Below are positions 15,851-24,594 of a stretch of DNA of 45,586 bases, in pieces. Numbering within the stretch: the stretch's first letter is position 1; each line of letters opens with the position of its first letter. The notes below the pieces were generated by a model. It was not told where the DNA came from and searched no databases. It saw only the letters and a program-made list of their open reading frames with translations. The position numbers were made by a program, and so were the translations under genes. This DNA comes from Acidobacteriota bacterium (GTDB lineage Bacteria > Acidobacteriota > Blastocatellia > Pyrinomonadales > Pyrinomonadaceae), in assembly GCA_019639135.1 (NCBI GenBank), contig JAHBSL010000027.1, positions 1 to 45,586 on the forward strand, written 5' to 3'.

Positions 15851-16882
15851 ATGCAGACGGATTCGTGGATACCTTTATTTCCTGAGAGTGCCTCGTCATT
15901 TTCGTGGCAGGTAGATGCTCTCTATTTTTATCTGATCGCGATCAGCGTCGCTTTTATGATCCCGATCGTCGCGGCCATCTTTTGGTTCATCGTCAGATAC
16001 CGCGAACGCGAGAAATTTGCGACCCCCGAAGAGATCCATGGCTCGATCGTTCTTGAGACGGTCTGGTCCATCATCCCGTTCATCATCTCGATGACCATCT
16101 TCCTCGGTGGAGCGGTCGTTTATTACACGCAATACCGCCCGCCGGACGACGCGATGCAGGTCTATGTCGTCGGCAAACAGTGGATGTGGAAGATACAGCA
16201 CGAGACCGGCCAGCGTGAGATCAACCAACTCCACGTTCCAGTCAATACCAAGGTCAAGCTGACGATGACGACCGAGGACGTGCTCCACGATTTCTCGATT
16301 CCGGCGTTCCGCACCAAGGCGGACGTCGTTCCGGGCCGCTACACGTACCTTTGGTTCGAGGCAACAAAGCCCGGCACTTATCATCTCTTCTGTGCCGAGT
16401 ATTGCGGACTCAACCACTCAGGGATGATCGGCTCGGTGGTCGTGCTTGAGCAGGACGATTTCGAACGTTGGCTCCAGGGAAATGCCTCAAACCAAACGCC
16501 GGTCGAGCAGGGCCGCGACCTTTTCGAGAACAAACTTGGATGCGCCTCTTGCCATGCCGCCGGCAGCGGCCAGCGGGGTGCGGCACTTGAGAATATTTAT
16601 GGCAAGGAGGTTAAGTTCGTCGGCGGCGGGAGTGCGATCGTTGACGACGAATACCTCAGGAATTCGATCTTGAACCCGAGCTCGCAGGTCGTCGAGGGCT
16701 ATCAGCCGATCATGCCGACCTTCAAGGGCCAGGTGACCGAGGAACAACTTATCGCCCTCGTGGCCTACATCAAGTCGCTGAGCGGCGTTGATGCCTCGGC
16801 CGCCGCCCCGAGTGCCCCGGCCGCCCCTGCACCGGCCCCGGCCAATAATATGGGTTCAAACAGCAATCAAGGTGGAAGATAA
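15851..16882 (+). CDS. coxB: Cytochrome c oxidase subunit II with fused cytochrome c (caa3-type)
   Basis: A 343-residue subunit II. Two transmembrane helices lie at about 24-47 and 68-91. The cupredoxin domain carries the CuA ligands H146, C181, E183, C185, H189 and M192 (CAEYCGLNHSGM). A C-terminal cytochrome c domain has CASCH at 231-235, with a Met in the QPIMPTF segment as likely sixth ligand. The fused haem makes this a caa3-type oxidase that can take electrons directly from the complex III subunits. The tail is Ala/Pro-rich. It ends 2 nt before coxA. Confidence 0.95.
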   Translation: MQTDSWIPLFPESASSFSWQVDALYFYLIAISVAFMIPIVAAIFWFIVRYREREKFATPEEIHGSIVLETVWSIIPFIISMTIFLGGAVVYYTQYRPPDDAMQVYVVGKQWMWKIQHETGQREINQLHVPVNTKVKLTMTTEDVLHDFSIPAFRTKADVVPGRYTYLWFEATKPGTYHLFCAEYCGLNHSGMIGSVVVLEQDDFERWLQGNASNQTPVEQGRDLFENKLGCASCHAAGSGQRGAALENIYGKEVKFVGGGSAIVDDEYLRNSILNPSSQVVEGYQPIMPTFKGQVTEEQLIALVAYIKSLSGVDASAAAPSAPAAPAPAPANNMGSNSNQGGR

Positions 16883-16884
16883 AT

Positions 16885-18561
16885 ATGCAGAACGCAGACG
16901 CTTTTAATCCTTCGCTGATGCGCGAACCAAAGGACAGCTACCTCACGAACGGCTATTCGATCAAGTCCTGGCTCCTGACCAAGGACCATAAGCGGATCGC
17001 CTTGATGTACCTGATCTCTATCTCGGTCTTCTTTTTCATGGGCGGCCTTTACGCTGCGGCCATTCGGCTTGAGCTTCTGACGCCCGGATCGGATCTGCTG
17101 CAATCGGCCACTTACAACAAGGCCTTTACCCAGCACGGGATCCTGATGATCTTCTTCTTCCTGATCCCGTCCATCCCGGCAACGCTCGGAAACTTCCTGC
17201 TGCCGCTGATGATCGGGGCCAAAGACCTCGCTCTGCCGCGCATCAATCTCCTCAGCCTTTATCTTTACTGGATCGGCGGCATTTTGACCCTCTATGCTCT
17301 TATGCAGGGCGGCGTTGACACCGGCTGGACATTTTATACGCCTTACAGTACGACGTTCTCTAACTCGTACGTGATGGCGGTCGGCCTCGGTATCTTCATC
17401 AACGGATTTTCATCTATCCTTACGGGGCTTAACTTCATCGTTACGATCCACACGATGCGTGCTCCGGGGATGACGTGGTTCCGGCTTCCGCTCTTCGTTT
17501 GGGCGCACTACGCGACCAGCCTCGTGATGATCCTCGGAACGCCGGTCGTTGCGATCACCATCCTCCTGCTTGCCATCGAACGCGTCGTCAGGGTCGGCAT
17601 CTTCGATCCGGCAATAGGCGGCGACCCGATCCTCTTCCAGCACCTTTTCTGGTTCTATTCGCACCCGGCGGTTTACATCATGATCTTGCCGGGAATGGGC
17701 GTCATCTCCGAGGTGATCTCCAATTTCTCGCGAAAGAAGATCTTTGGCTACGAGTTCATTGCATTTTCATCTATTGCTATCGCGGTCTTCGGCTTCCTGG
17801 TTTGGGGACACCATATGTTCGTCTCCGGGCAGTCGATCTATGCCGGTCTCGTGTTCTCGTTCCTGACCATGGTCGTTGCCGTACCTTCGGCGATCAAGGT
17901 CTTTAACTGGACCGCGACGATGTACAAGGGCTCGATCTCTTACGACACGCCGATGCTTTATGCGATCGGATTTCTCGGATTGTTCCTGGTCGGCGGTTTG
18001 ACCGGCCTCTTTCTCGGTTCGGTCGGCCTTACGGTCCACCTGACGGACACCTATTTTGTCGTCGCCCACTTCCACTACGTAATGGTCGGCGGACAGGTGA
18101 TCGCCTATCTCGCCGGTATCCATTACTGGTGGCCGAAGATGACCGGCAAGATGTACTCGGAGTTCTGGGGCAAGGTCTCGGCGATGCTCGTCTTCGTCGG
18201 GTTCAACCTCACGTTCTTCCCGCAGTTCATTCTCGGTTATCAGGGAATGCCGCGGCGCTATGCTTCATATCCGGCGGAGTTTCAGGTGCTGAACGTATTC
18301 TCAACAGCCGGTGCTTCGGTGCTCGGCGTCGGGCTTGTAATGCCGGTAGTTTACCTTACGCATTCGATCTTTGCCGGAAAACCGGCGGGCGATAACCCGT
18401 GGATGCTTCCGGGCCTCGAGTGGCGCTGTCAGTCGCCGCCGACAACCTTTAACTTTGAAGAGCAGCCGGTCGTCACCTGGGAGGCTTACGAGTTTGGCGA
18501 AGAGAACGGCCTCGATATCGAAGAGGCACGCCGCTCCGCGGGCCGGCCTGTGACGGTGTAA
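16885..18561 (+). CDS. coxA: Cytochrome c oxidase subunit I, A2-type
   Basis: A 558-residue haem-copper oxidase core subunit with about 12 to 14 transmembrane helices. It reduces oxygen at the haem/CuB site and pumps protons. The CuB motif reads WFYSHPAVY, with H260 and the cross-linked Tyr Y264. In place of the E of HPEVY it has Ala, and it has the YS pair (Y258, S259), the signature of A2-type oxidases, where the Tyr/Ser replace the glutamate of the D-channel. The later HLTDTYFVVAHFHYVM holds further haem ligands. It is followed by coxC after 25 nt. Confidence 0.95.
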   Translation: MQNADAFNPSLMREPKDSYLTNGYSIKSWLLTKDHKRIALMYLISISVFFFMGGLYAAAIRLELLTPGSDLLQSATYNKAFTQHGILMIFFFLIPSIPATLGNFLLPLMIGAKDLALPRINLLSLYLYWIGGILTLYALMQGGVDTGWTFYTPYSTTFSNSYVMAVGLGIFINGFSSILTGLNFIVTIHTMRAPGMTWFRLPLFVWAHYATSLVMILGTPVVAITILLLAIERVVRVGIFDPAIGGDPILFQHLFWFYSHPAVYIMILPGMGVISEVISNFSRKKIFGYEFIAFSSIAIAVFGFLVWGHHMFVSGQSIYAGLVFSFLTMVVAVPSAIKVFNWTATMYKGSISYDTPMLYAIGFLGLFLVGGLTGLFLGSVGLTVHLTDTYFVVAHFHYVMVGGQVIAYLAGIHYWWPKMTGKMYSEFWGKVSAMLVFVGFNLTFFPQFILGYQGMPRRYASYPAEFQVLNVFSTAGASVLGVGLVMPVVYLTHSIFAGKPAGDNPWMLPGLEWRCQSPPTTFNFEEQPVVTWEAYEFGEENGLDIEEARRSAGRPVTV

Positions 18562-18586
18562 GATTGCTCATTTTTTGAATTGGCTT

Positions 18587-19492
18587 ATGTCAACACACGC
18601 AGACGCACACGACCATCATCACCACGAACCGGGGCTCCAGCACCAGTTCGAGAACATGGGACAGCAGGAGGAATCCGTCTCGATCGGGATGTGGATGTTC
18701 CTTGTGCAGGAGATCATGTTCTTCGGAGGCCTGTTCACCGCATATATGGTGTACCGGTGGCGGTACCCGATGGCTTTTGCCGAGGGCTCAAATCACCTCG
18801 ATGCTTTCTGGGGCGGCCTGAACACCGTTGTGCTCATCGTCAGTTCGCTAACGATGGCCCTCACCGTCTATTACGCCCAAAAGGGAATGCGTAATATGCA
18901 GGTGTTAATGATCGTCCTGACGATGCTCTTTGGTACGGTCTTTCTTGGCGTCAAGGTCGTTGAGTACACCGACAAGTACAACAGCGGCTTGATCCCGGTC
19001 GCCGGCTGGAACAAGAAGTCCACCGGTGCCGAGGTTGCCGAAAAGGCCCAGGCGTTCGCCTTCCCGTGGGAGATAAAGACCGAGGCTGCCGATGCCGGCC
19101 ACGGCGAGAAAAAGCCATACATAAATCCACGCGGCGATTTCCAGTGGAATTACGGTCATAAGCTCGTCGAGCAGGCCGAAAAGGGCGGCTATCTGACTGC
19201 GGACGAGAAGATACATTATTACTCCGATGGCAGGTTCGACCCCTTCAAGTTCCAGGAAAAGGTCCGGATGTTCTACTTCATCTATTTTGTGATGACCGGT
19301 CTCCACGCCCTCCACATGATAGTCGGATTGGGCATCATGGCCTGGCTTCTCTGGAAAGCTTGGCTCGGAACCTTTAGTGCACTCTATTATTCACCCGTCG
19401 AGATGTCAGGGCTTTACTGGCACTTCGTCGATATCGTTTGGATATTCCTTTTCCCGCTCCTCTATTTGCTGGGGCGGCACTTTATACATTAG
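18587..19492 (+). CDS. coxC: Cytochrome c oxidase subunit III with a large loop insertion
   Basis: A 301-residue subunit III. The start MSTHADAHDHHHH (18587) is chosen over a TTG four codons upstream. The His-rich N-terminus is soluble. Five or so helices follow the usual subunit III pattern, with LVQEIMFFGGLFTAYMVYRW at the start and GLYWHFVDIVWIFLFPLLY at the end. Between the helices at 105-125 and 227-250 there is a hydrophilic segment of about 95 residues (131-226), much longer than the usual loop. It could contact alternative complex III or another subunit. It is 9 nt from coxD. Confidence 0.92.
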   Translation: MSTHADAHDHHHHEPGLQHQFENMGQQEESVSIGMWMFLVQEIMFFGGLFTAYMVYRWRYPMAFAEGSNHLDAFWGGLNTVVLIVSSLTMALTVYYAQKGMRNMQVLMIVLTMLFGTVFLGVKVVEYTDKYNSGLIPVAGWNKKSTGAEVAEKAQAFAFPWEIKTEAADAGHGEKKPYINPRGDFQWNYGHKLVEQAEKGGYLTADEKIHYYSDGRFDPFKFQEKVRMFYFIYFVMTGLHALHMIVGLGIMAWLLWKAWLGTFSALYYSPVEMSGLYWHFVDIVWIFLFPLLYLLGRHFIH

Positions 19493-19501
19493 GAGGCACC
19501 G

Positions 19502-19825
19502 ATGGCAGAAAATCACACAGATCACGAGCACATCGGAATTCCTGGCTACCTGGCCGTTTTTGCAATTCTCATCGTCGGCACTTGGATAACCTACGTCGTT
19601 GCGTTCTGGGATCTTGATTCGATCTTTCCGGGAGCGAACACTCTTCTCGCGTTAGCCATCGCATTCACAAAGATGACGGTGGTTATGCTTTATTTTATGC
19701 ACGTCCGCTGGAGCAAGGAACTTATCTGGCTCTCGGCGGTCGCCAGTTTCTTCTGGCTGCTCATAATGTTCGCTTTTACGATGCAGGACTATTTCACCCG
19801 GGTTTCGGGCGTCTTTTCCGCCTAA
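19502..19825 (+). CDS. coxD: Cytochrome c oxidase subunit IV
   Basis: A 107-residue protein with three transmembrane helices, last gene of the operon. Helix pattern and KMTVVMLYFMHVRWSKELIW match the prokaryotic caa3-type subunit IV (CtaF/CoxD). It stabilises the oxidase and has no cofactor. The ribosome binding site AGGAGG is at 19491-19496. A terminator hairpin follows. Confidence 0.92.
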   Translation: MAENHTDHEHIGIPGYLAVFAILIVGTWITYVVAFWDLDSIFPGANTLLALAIAFTKMTVVMLYFMHVRWSKELIWLSAVASFFWLLIMFAFTMQDYFTRVSGVFSA

Positions 19826-19844
19826 GACAAAGCAGAATAAGTTA

Positions 19845-19886
19845 AGGACGCGTCGGCCCTTTTTTGCGGGGTGGGCGCGTCTTTCC
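19845..19886 (+). terminator. Terminator after the respiratory operon
   Basis: GACGCG (19847-19852) pairs with CGCGTC (19876-19881), with inner G/C pairing, and is followed by a T-rich run. It sits directly after coxD. Confidence 0.65.
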
Positions 19887-20005
19887 TTTGCTGCTAGAAG
19901 TTGCCCGTTCTACGTGGTATTATCATCGGTTTGATGTCCTGAAACGAGACGTTTTGGCTTATTTCTGTGCAACAGAGCCGCGTTACCGGACATCAGAGAT
20001 TGGAG

Positions 20006-21073
20006 ATGGTTCGCCCTTATAACAATAGCCTGTTGCGCGTCGTTCTCGTCGTGGCCGTTGCGGCCTTTTTTTCGGGCTGCATTTCGGTCAAGGATGAGCG
20101 CGGAACCCCGACGCTTCTAAAGACCGAAGAGGCCACGCCTGCCTTTCTGAGGAGCGAGGTGGACCGCTTTGCGCGGGTCGATTCGCTGAGGGCGAAAATG
20201 GACCTGAAGTTCGAGGACAATTCCTTTGCCCAATTCGGCAGCAAGGAGGTCTATCGCTCGGCCGATGGAGAGGTCGTCGTCCAGCGTCCGGCGAGTATCT
20301 ACCTCAAGGTGCAGGTCCCGGTTTTGAAAACCGATGTCGCCCAGATGACATCTGACGGGGAAAAGTTTCGCGTCGCCGTGCTTCAGGATGGCGGCAGCGG
20401 CAAATACAAGAAATTCGTAATGGGCACTAACAATGCCGATTACACTAAGCTCCAGCGTGAGATCGACCTCGCCAATGGCGACGGCACGATACGCCAGAAC
20501 GTCAATGCTTTCGCGAATCTCCGCCCGCAGCACTTTACCGATGCGATGCTCGTCCGGCCGACCGGCGGCGACTACGTTTACTCGATGAGCTCGACCTTTC
20601 TAATCGAGGAAGACCAGAAGCAGCAGAAGAAATCGCCGCTTCGCGTGGTCAATCGCGGATATTATCTGCTCGATGAATTTGGCCGCAATCCCGATGGCGA
20701 GCTGCAGATCGCAAGGCGATTCTGGTTCGACCGCGTCGGTGGCATCCGCCTCGCCCGGCAGCAGATATTCGATGCCCGCGGCGAGATCGAGTCAGACATT
20801 GTTTACGGCCGCGAGGGCAGCCTCGGTGAAACGGGTGAGCACAAGAATCTTCCGCTCGAAATAGTCGTAACGCGGCCTAAGGAAAAATATTCGATGCGGC
20901 TGACCTATCAGGTGCCTGAAAAGGTGATGATCGGCAACCAGTTTCCGCAGGAGGCTTTTGTTCTGCAAAACTCGTGGAACCTCGAGGAGGTCGATCTCGA
21001 CAAAATGCTCCGCGAATTGAACGCCGGTTCACCGACGCCGCGGCCCGTTCCGGAGGCAAGCCGGCTGCAATAG
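20006..21073 (+). CDS. Lipoprotein, DUF4292/LolB-like fold
   Basis: A lipoprotein of about 355 residues with the lipobox FFSGC after a short signal. The mature part begins with a segment on SLRAKMDLKFED and runs of alternating hydrophobic residues (VVQRPASIYLKVQVPVLKTDVAQMTSDG), the pattern of DUF4292/LolA-LolB beta-barrel proteins that handle lipids or lipoproteins. It heads a four-gene same-strand set with a LolD-like ATPase and a LolA-like carrier. The ATG at 20006 has GGAG directly before it but at poor spacing; a GTG at 19967 is the alternative. The exact substrate is unknown. Confidence 0.75.
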   Translation: MVRPYNNSLLRVVLVVAVAAFFSGCISVKDERGTPTLLKTEEATPAFLRSEVDRFARVDSLRAKMDLKFEDNSFAQFGSKEVYRSADGEVVVQRPASIYLKVQVPVLKTDVAQMTSDGEKFRVAVLQDGGSGKYKKFVMGTNNADYTKLQREIDLANGDGTIRQNVNAFANLRPQHFTDAMLVRPTGGDYVYSMSSTFLIEEDQKQQKKSPLRVVNRGYYLLDEFGRNPDGELQIARRFWFDRVGGIRLARQQIFDARGEIESDIVYGREGSLGETGEHKNLPLEIVVTRPKEKYSMRLTYQVPEKVMIGNQFPQEAFVLQNSWNLEEVDLDKMLRELNAGSPTPRPVPEASRLQ

Positions 21074-21081
21074 CCCACGTA

Positions 21082-21774
21082 ATGAAGACCATTCTCAAGA
21101 CAGAGGACCTGACGAAGTCCTACCGGATCGGAAAAAAGATCGACGTCCCTGCATTGCGGGGCGTTTCGCTTGATATCGAGGAAGGCGAGTTCGTCGCGAT
21201 CATGGGACCCTCGGGCTGCGGAAAATCGACGCTGCTTCACCTGCTCGGCGGTCTGCTTAGCCCGACCTCGGGCCGGATCATAATTGACGGCGAGGATATC
21301 TCTAATGTTTCTGACGCCAAGCGGACCGACATCCGGCGGCGAAAGATCGGCTTCGTCTTTCAGCGATTCAATCTTTTCCCGACGCTTTCGGCCGAGGGAA
21401 ACCTGAAACTCGCCGAGCGGATCCACACCGGCAACGGCAGCCACGACGATTCGAAGCGGCGTGAGGTATTGCGGCTATTGAGGCTGGAAGATAAAATGCA
21501 CCACAAGCCGCTTGAACTTTCCGGCGGCGAGCAGCAGCGGGTGGCACTCGCCCGTGCCGTTATCAACGAACCGGCGATCATCCTGGCCGATGAGCCGACC
21601 GGCAATCTTGATACTGAGAATTCGAAGATCGTGCTTGATATGTTCCGCCGGTTGAACGAGGAATTTAATCAAACGATCATTATGATCACCCACAACCCCG
21701 AAGCGGCGGCCGTATGTTCGCGGACGATAAACATGCGCGACGGGCGAGTGGTCGAGGAAGAAAGGGTCGGATAA
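21082..21774 (+). CDS. ABC transporter ATP-binding protein, LolD/MacB type
   Basis: A 230-residue ATPase with Walker A GPSGCGKST (about residue 41), the Q-loop in FVFQRFNLFP, signature LSGGEQQR, Walker B IILADEPTGNLD and the switch His in ITHNP. It is closest to the LolD/MacB/FtsE group, which pairs with FtsX-like permeases to act on lipoproteins or export substrates. No LolC/E or FtsX-type permease is nearby; the next gene codes for a 100-residue single-helix protein. The ATG start at 21082 follows the previous gene by 8 nt. Confidence 0.88.
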   Translation: MKTILKTEDLTKSYRIGKKIDVPALRGVSLDIEEGEFVAIMGPSGCGKSTLLHLLGGLLSPTSGRIIIDGEDISNVSDAKRTDIRRRKIGFVFQRFNLFPTLSAEGNLKLAERIHTGNGSHDDSKRREVLRLLRLEDKMHHKPLELSGGEQQRVALARAVINEPAIILADEPTGNLDTENSKIVLDMFRRLNEEFNQTIIMITHNPEAAAVCSRTINMRDGRVVEEERVG

Positions 21775-21777
21775 ACG

Positions 21778-22080
21778 ATGGGCGTTTTCAAGCGAGCAGT
21801 GCTTTGGGATTACGGTCGCGAGACCTCGATCTACGTCATTTTCTGCCTGCTCATCGTCGCCTTTATTTTTCTGACGCCGCGGTCGTGGTTCGATAAGCGG
21901 GAAAAGCTTGCAACCCAGACCTCGCGGCTGATCGTCAAAGCCGAGGACTTCTCGCCCGACAGGGCAACGCTCGAACGCCGCGTTCGCGAGCTGAGCGGAA
22001 ATCCATCGGCGGTCGTGGTCGAGACCCGCGAGAAAAAGAACGCCCGCGGAGAGACCGTTTATGAGATAGAGATCCGCTAG
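21778..22080 (+). CDS. Small membrane protein, unknown
   Basis: A 100-residue protein with one transmembrane helix (about 18-36, SIYVIFCLLIVAFIFL) and a charged C-terminal domain with a conserved-looking RRVRELSGNP segment. It begins 3 nt after the ATPase stop and precedes the LolA-like gene. It may link the ATPase to the membrane or be a fragment of an export system. No family recognised. Confidence 0.7.
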   Translation: MGVFKRAVLWDYGRETSIYVIFCLLIVAFIFLTPRSWFDKREKLATQTSRLIVKAEDFSPDRATLERRVRELSGNPSAVVVETREKKNARGETVYEIEIR

Positions 22081-22123
22081 ATAGGCCCGCGTGCCTTTCA
22101 TGCATTTACGGAGATTTATTTAT

Positions 22124-22816
22124 ATGAGCAAATTAAAACGATACTTGGGCTTTGCCGCTTTGCTTTTTGTTTTCATCGGCGGTGCGGCCGCGAGCGAGGC
22201 CTCGGGCCAGGTTCTTAATTCGATCTTGACCCGGATGGACAACCATAACAAGGCGCTCAGATCGCTCAGGGCCGATGTGACAATGGTAAAGGAGAATACT
22301 CAGCTGCGCGTCAATGATACGACCGAGGGCAAGGTTCTATATGTCCCTCAGCGAAATAGTGACCCGCTTGTCCGGATCGACTGGCGGAGCCCGGATGAAA
22401 CATTCGCTGTTGTGAAGGGCACCTACATAATTTATCGCCCGCGTCTTCAGCAGTACATCACGGGCAGCACCAAGCAGGCAAAAGGAAAGGGAACTGCGGG
22501 CGGCGCATTGGCATTTATGAATATGTCTCGTGCCGAGCTTCGTAAGAACTATGAGGTCGTGATCGTTAGCGAAAATGCATCGCTGAGCGGCGGGGTCAGC
22601 ACGATCCACCTGAAGCTCACGCCAAAGATCAAGACCTCTTATCAATATGCCGAGGTTTGGGTCGATTCGGACGGTATGCCGCTGCAGTCCAAGGTCGTCG
22701 AAAATAATGGAGACTCGACCACGATCTTGCTCAAGAATCTTGAGAAGAACATCACCATTGACCGGTCGACGTTTCAGGTCAAGCTTCCGCCCGGAACGAA
22801 GCGGGTAGATGCCTAG
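22124..22816 (+). CDS. LolA-like outer membrane lipoprotein carrier
   Basis: A 230-residue periplasmic protein. The signal peptide ends near ASEASGQV. The mature region opens with LNSILTRMDNHNKALRSLRADVTMVKEN, a LolA-type helix plus strand, and has the family's beta pattern (GKVLYVPQRNSDPLVRIDWRSPDETFAVVKGTYIIYRP). LolA carries lipoproteins from the inner to the outer membrane. The length and fold suit a LolA relative. The ATG at 22124 has a GGAG about 10 nt upstream. It closes the set begun at 20006 and is followed by a terminator. Confidence 0.82.
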   Translation: MSKLKRYLGFAALLFVFIGGAAASEASGQVLNSILTRMDNHNKALRSLRADVTMVKENTQLRVNDTTEGKVLYVPQRNSDPLVRIDWRSPDETFAVVKGTYIIYRPRLQQYITGSTKQAKGKGTAGGALAFMNMSRAELRKNYEVVIVSENASLSGGVSTIHLKLTPKIKTSYQYAEVWVDSDGMPLQSKVVENNGDSTTILLKNLEKNITIDRSTFQVKLPPGTKRVDA

Positions 22817-22836
22817 TTTGGCGATCATTTTCGATC

Positions 22837-22869
22837 AGCCCCGGGCGAGAGTTGTCCGGGGCTTTTTCG
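22837..22869 (+). terminator. Rho-independent terminator after the LolA-like gene
   Basis: AGCCCCGG and CCGGGGCT form a strong stem, followed by TTTTT. Confidence 0.85.
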
Positions 22870-22875
22870 TGCGGT

Positions 22876-22904
22876 TTGAAATGCTGTTCACCGCATCTTA
22901 TAAT
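22876..22904 (+). promoter_or_regulatory. Sigma-70-type promoter of the radical SAM gene
   Basis: TTGAAA (22876-22881) and TATAAT (22899-22904) are separated by 17 nt. Both boxes are close to consensus. It lies between the LolA terminator and the gene starting at 22953. Confidence 0.75.
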
Positions 22905-22952
22905 TTCGGTTTCGGCAGATAAGCGAAGGGCGGCCCTTTGCACTAGCGATTT

Positions 22953-23975
22953 ATGCCAAAGGCAAGTTCATTTAGCAGGTTCACACGCGGCGTCCGCCAT
23001 ACGGTGCGGGCGTTCGCTTCGACCAAGCACCCCGTGCTGGTCCACATCGTCCCGATGCGGCGGTGCAATCTTTCGTGTACCTACTGCAATGAATATGACA
23101 AGACGAGCGATCCGGTGCCGATCGATGTGATGCTCGAGCGGATCGATAAACTCGCCGAGTTCGGTTCGTCCGTTATCACTATCTCGGGCGGCGAGCCGAT
23201 GATGCACCCGGAGATCTACGAGATCATCGCCCGCATCCGCCACCACGGAATGATCGCCGGCCTTATCTCGAACGGCTATTATTTTCAGGTCGATAAGATC
23301 AAGAAGCTGAACGAAGCCGGGCTCGATTATCTGCAGATCTCGATCGATAACGTGACGCCTGACGATGTTTCAAAGAAGAGCCTCAAGGTGCTCGATTCGA
23401 AGCTCGTCAATCTCCGCGACCACGCGAAGTTTAAGGTGAACATCAATTCGGTCGTCGGCGGCGGCGTCGCAAATCCTGAGGAGGCGTTGATCATCGCGAG
23501 CCGTGCCCGCGAGCTCGGCTTTTCATCGACCGTCGGCGTCATCCACGACGAAATGGGCCTGAACAAGGGCCTGACCGACCGAGAGAAGGAAGTTTACAAG
23601 GAGATCAAATCAAAGGGAACACGGTCATACGCCCGCTGGAATTGGTTTCAGGACGCGCTGGTCGAAGGCAAGGAATACGAATGGCGGTGCCGTGCCGGTG
23701 CCCGCTATCTTTATGTTGACGAGGGCGGCATTGTCAGTTGGTGCTCCCAGCAGCGAGGCACGCCGGGCATTCCGCTGCTCGAATATACCCGCGAGGATAT
23801 GGAGCGGGAATACATCACCGAGAAATGGTGTGCCCCGACCTGCACCATCCAATGCGTCCATCAGGTCGGCCACCTCGACGCCTGGCGGGACAAACAGATC
23901 TCGCCAGCAGCCTATCACCAGGGCCGAGGTTCGCTAAATTCCGATGTAATTCGTCGTGTACTGGATTCCGATTGA
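22953..23975 (+). CDS. Radical SAM protein
   Basis: A 340-residue radical S-adenosylmethionine enzyme. The motif RRCNLSCTYCNEY holds the CxxxCxxC cluster site, and ITISGGEPMMHPE is the SAM-binding GGE motif. The C-terminal part has extra cysteines (CRAGARY, SWCSQQ, WCAPTCTIQC), a partial SPASM-like pattern that may bind another cluster. The substrate is unknown; general resemblance to HpnH-like or MoaA-like enzymes does not settle it. It stands alone behind its own promoter, 16 nt before the nuclease gene. Confidence 0.85.
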   Translation: MPKASSFSRFTRGVRHTVRAFASTKHPVLVHIVPMRRCNLSCTYCNEYDKTSDPVPIDVMLERIDKLAEFGSSVITISGGEPMMHPEIYEIIARIRHHGMIAGLISNGYYFQVDKIKKLNEAGLDYLQISIDNVTPDDVSKKSLKVLDSKLVNLRDHAKFKVNINSVVGGGVANPEEALIIASRARELGFSSTVGVIHDEMGLNKGLTDREKEVYKEIKSKGTRSYARWNWFQDALVEGKEYEWRCRAGARYLYVDEGGIVSWCSQQRGTPGIPLLEYTREDMEREYITEKWCAPTCTIQCVHQVGHLDAWRDKQISPAAYHQGRGSLNSDVIRRVLDSD

Positions 23976-23991
23976 TTAGCTCCTTTCGCCC

Positions 23992-24594
23992 ATGACGATC
24001 AAGAAAAATGAAGTTGATCTGGAGAGATTCAATACTGATAGGTCTTTTCCTTTTGGGCTTCGGGTTCAGGATTTTCAAATGGCGATGCAGGATGTCTATG
24101 ATTTTTTCTTTGACGTCAATGAGCATCTTGTTCGCAAGGGATTAGCGAGGCTGGATGACATGCTACGGCCAGCGATCATGTCGGGGGTCATTTCGGATAT
24201 GATCACCTCTAGCTTAGCCCGTCACTCCAGAGTGCTTGTCGAGAATCGCTTCTTCAACGGGCATCCAGACCTTGTTGTTAGAGGGGTTTACCCTAACAAT
24301 TCTGTAGGTTCCGGGGAAGAAGGCGTCGAGATCAAGACCACGCGAAAGCCTGGCGGCGCGGTTGATACTCACGGAGCACGGAAACAATGGATGTGTGTTT
24401 TCGTCTATCGCATCGATGATCAGACGGAACCAGCTATTGATCGCCTGCCAATGACATTTACCGAAGTCTATCTTGCTGAGGTTACAACTGATGACTTCCG
24501 CAAAAATGCCAGAGGCGAGTTGGGGACGAGAACCGCCACGCTACATAAGGATGGGATAGCGAAGCTACGCTCTGGTTGGGTTTACCTGCTTTAG
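23992..24594 (+). CDS. Type II restriction endonuclease, PD-(D/E)XK fold
   Basis: A 200-residue nuclease candidate. The active-site pattern is E84, D93 (in HPDL), E113 and K115 (VEIKTT), that is E...PD...ExK with plausible spacing. The N-terminal half is helical. It converges on a DNA methyltransferase with a 4-bp overlap of the 3' ends, so it is most likely its restriction partner. Base composition is more A/T rich than the neighbours, consistent with transfer. The family and target site are not known to me. No toxin or Mrr-like features are seen. Confidence 0.75.
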   Translation: MTIKKNEVDLERFNTDRSFPFGLRVQDFQMAMQDVYDFFFDVNEHLVRKGLARLDDMLRPAIMSGVISDMITSSLARHSRVLVENRFFNGHPDLVVRGVYPNNSVGSGEEGVEIKTTRKPGGAVDTHGARKQWMCVFVYRIDDQTEPAIDRLPMTFTEVYLAEVTTDDFRKNARGELGTRTATLHKDGIAKLRSGWVYLL

